From Mageeibacillus sp. UBA1255 (lineage in GTDB: Bacteria; Bacillota; Clostridia; UBA1212; UBA1255): a stretch of 7,687 nt of DNA. Shown here piece by piece: positions 6,543 to 7,687 of the stretch. The notes below the pieces were generated by a model. It was not told the DNA's origin and searched no databases. It saw only the letters and a program-made list of their open reading frames with translations. The stretch covers positions 296 through 7,982 of the forward strand of contig DBVV01000139.1 in NCBI GenBank assembly GCA_002308795.1, given 5' to 3'. Both the position numbers and the translations under genes were made by a program. Each line of letters begins with the position of its first letter. Positions within the stretch are counted from its first letter, which is position 1.

Positions 6543-6686
6543 TTATTTAAACGCACCGATCAGATACGTGATAACCAGATAAAAAGTAGTTATTACCATC
6601 GATACTGCAAGCACAAGACAGATGATCCTTATGGCCATCTTCTTTGCTTTAGCTTTTTTTGATGTGTTGTTACGGGTCTCTGCCAT
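6543..6686 (-). CDS. Small single-span membrane protein upstream of cdaA
   Basis: This is a 47-residue protein of unknown function. A basic N-terminus (Lys-rich, residues about 9-16: SKKAKAKK) is followed by one hydrophobic helix (about 18-43). By the positive-inside rule this predicts a cytoplasmic N-terminus and a short outside tail. The start at 6686 is chosen because GAGGGG lies 10 bases upstream and because the promoter would begin transcription near 6735, leaving a 49-base leader. The alternative ATG at 6728 would be only 7 bases from the transcript start. It resembles in style the tiny membrane proteins common in Firmicutes (for example DUF4044-like), but I do not recognise the family. 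It is the first gene of the cdaA-cdaR-acpS operon, with no terminator before cdaA. Confidence 0.7.
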   Translation of the reverse strand: MAETRNNTSKKAKAKKMAIRIICLVLAVSMVITTFYLVITYLIGAFK

Positions 6687-6741
6687 TATCGTTTTACCCC
6701 TCGATATCCCGATTTTAAGCGCTTTCATACTGCGCCATATT

Positions 6742-6770
6742 ATTATAGCACCTTTCGGCCGTCAGAGCAA
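6742..6770 (-). promoter_or_regulatory. Promoter of the small-ORF-cdaA-cdaR-acpS operon
   Basis: Reading the minus strand, TTGCTC (6770-6765) and TATAAT (6747-6742) are 17 bases apart. A TG one base before the -10 (TGCTATAAT) makes it an extended -10 element. It lies immediately after the stop of the 171-residue protein gene (6777). It also sits where no terminator is visible, so some read-through from upstream is possible. Confidence 0.75.
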
Positions 6771-6776
6771 TCCGGC

Positions 6777-7292
6777 TCAGGCACGATTCAGCGGCAGGAT
6801 CATTGACGGGAAATCAGCTGTGAACCACGGATCTTCGTAGTAATCCCGACGGATCCCGAACCGTTTTTTTAAATATCTGGGCGGTTTCGATATGAGCGTG
6901 AGCGGCCTGTAGCTCTGTGTGCCGCTGCAGCCTACGTAGACGGTCTTCATATGCCTTTTAAGCGACTTTTCGTCGGTGAGCTTGATCATTACCGTCAGGC
7001 GCGTTCCCCCTCCCTCAAGGGCAGCAGGACGCATGTACGACGAAGCGATCTCCTCTAATTCTTTACCGTCGGGCAGGATCGCCTCCAGCACTTCGGGAGA
7101 CGGGGGGTCGAAGCATACGTCGGCAATACATTTAAGGCCTGTTTCTCTGTCCGCTGCCGTTATTGCCAGCGCGACGACAAAGGCGGCGGCGGTGCCTTCG
7201 GGGGAGGCGATCAGCGTCGTCAACAGCTCCATATATTCTGCTTCTGTTTCCGGCATATGTTCTACGGCTACCTGTTTTAATTCTTCCTTCAT
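6777..7292 (-). CDS. Uncharacterised protein resembling DUF6935 family
   Basis: This soluble-looking 171-residue protein has no signal peptide or membrane segment. The N-terminal half is helical: an EAEYMELLTTLIA helix (17-29), an alanine-rich AAAFVVALAITAADRE helix (35-50), then CIADVCFDPPSPEVLEAIL (55-73). The second half is mixed beta: SSYMRPAAL (84-92), VMIKLTD (101-107), and TVYVGCSGTQSYRPLTLISK (117-136) ending in PWFTADFPSMILPL (155-168). The order of helices, the SYMRPA-type motif, the V-x-CSG-x-x-S-x-RP-x-TL strand and the closing W-F/SMILP segment resemble DUF6935-type proteins as I remember them. That assignment is from memory and the function is unknown. The start has AAGGGGGG 9 bases upstream. 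It lies 58 bases after the zinc-ribbon gene and may be cotranscribed with it. Confidence 0.72.
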   Translation of the reverse strand: MKEELKQVAVEHMPETEAEYMELLTTLIASPEGTAAAFVVALAITAADRETGLKCIADVCFDPPSPEVLEAILPDGKELEEIASSYMRPAALEGGGTRLTVMIKLTDEKSLKRHMKTVYVGCSGTQSYRPLTLISKPPRYLKKRFGIRRDYYEDPWFTADFPSMILPLNRA

Positions 7293-7350
7293 CCTTCGCC
7301 GCCCCCCTTCTGTTCCGCCCGCGGCAGATCGTCCGACCGTTCCTTTTCGC

Positions 7351-7686
7351 TCAGCAAAACAGCGTGCATCCTGTCTTTCTAAAATGTTCTATCTTCTCCC
7401 TCAGAAACTGTTCGGAAACGTCCATGTATTCCGACAGACACGTTATGCACAAAAAGAGTGTCGCACCGCGGTTAATAAATTTCTTGTGCGCTCCCGAATC
7501 GTCCGGGACAAGTGTTTTCCCGCACTTTATGCAGCGCTTCGGATCCGGCGGCTGGGCGGAGCCGTCAATAAACTCCGCGATCCGCGCCGATCTTATATTG
7601 CATACAGGGATCCCCGTACGCGAGGACAACTCTCCACTATCCATTTGCCACTTGCCACTTGCAACTTGCCACTTGCCACTTATCAC
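7351..7686 (-). CDS. Small zinc-ribbon protein, 5' end uncertain or cut by window edge
   Basis: The convincing part is the C-terminal 65 or so residues. RCIKCGK (51-57 of the open frame) and LCITC (79-83) give two CxxC knuckles that should bind one zinc. Between them is an AHKKFINRG motif (66-74). The end is a helix, SEQFLREKIEHFRKTGCTLF. This layout matches a small conserved zinc-ribbon family that I recall from clostridia, of unknown function. The first 20 or so codons of the open frame are translated heptamer repeat and read as SGKWQVA, so they are probably not protein. No start codon with a good Shine-Dalgarno occurs between the repeat and the first CxxC; the ATG at 7644 and TTG at 7629 lack one. 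The frame stays open to the edge, so it may be partial, use a rare start, or have lost its start. Confidence 0.6.
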   Translation of the reverse strand: MISGKWQVASGKWQMDSGELSSRTGIPVCNIRSARIAEFIDGSAQPPDPKRCIKCGKTLVPDDSGAHKKFINRGATLFLCITCLSEYMDVSEQFLREKIEHFRKTGCTLFC

Positions 7687-7687
7687 T
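7625..7687 (-). repeat. Tandem 7-bp repeat array (consensus AGTGGCA)
   Basis: Read on the minus strand from the window edge there are nine consecutive 7-bp units: AGTGATA, AGTGGCA, AGTGGCA, AGTTGCA, AGTGGCA, AGTGGCA, AATGGAT, AGTGGAG, AGTTGTC. The central five differ by one base at most, and the array decays on both sides. It probably continues beyond the window. Similar short heptamer arrays occur between genes in many bacterial genomes. The unit is not a multiple of three, so copy changes would shift any reading frame through it. Confidence 0.85.

Noticed and set aside
6687..6728. Earlier ATG (6728) as the start of the small membrane protein
   Set aside because: It lies only about 7 bases from the predicted transcript start and lacks a Shine-Dalgarno, whereas the ATG at 6686 has GAGGGG.

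Overview
This 7.7 kb stretch is chromosomal DNA from a low- to mid-GC Firmicute. An anaerobic gut-type clostridium is the best guess. The evidence is a membrane diadenylate cyclase (CdaA) overlapping its YbbR-domain partner (CdaR), strong purine-rich Shine-Dalgarno sites, hairpin-plus-T-tract terminators, and close resemblance of the metabolic genes to clostridial versions. There is no sign of phage, insertion sequences, CRISPR, tRNA or rRNA.

Left half, plus strand (about 90-3618). A well-formed promoter drives rhaA (L-rhamnose isomerase, 234-1487). A perfect 10-bp hairpin lies between rhaA and asnA (ammonia-dependent asparagine synthetase, 1582-2589). asnA has no visible promoter of its own, so it may depend on read-through. 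A strong terminator after asnA (about 2619-2668) is followed at once by a new promoter and an AraC-family regulator (2749-3618) whose target cannot be read from this window.

Right half, minus strand (3668-7687, read right to left). A small zinc-ribbon protein gene has an unclear 5' end and abuts a 63-bp array of 7-bp tandem repeats at the window edge. Next comes a 171-residue protein resembling DUF6935-type proteins. An extended -10 promoter then begins a compact operon: a 47-residue single-span membrane protein, cdaA, cdaR (overlapping cdaA by 4 bases) and acpS. CdaA makes the essential second messenger c-di-AMP and CdaR is its membrane-anchored regulator. AcpS activates acyl carrier protein for lipid synthesis and starts with TTG. 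The best-known cdaA-cdaR operons continue into glmM, but here acpS follows.

The araC and acpS genes converge on a short hairpin at 3627-3648. Points most worth a second look are the small membrane protein leading the c-di-AMP operon, the Pro/Thr-rich repetitive tail on CdaR, the alternative pairings around the acpS ribosome binding site, the rhaA-asnA hairpin, and the heptamer repeat array. Nothing here amounts to a clearly new multi-gene system.
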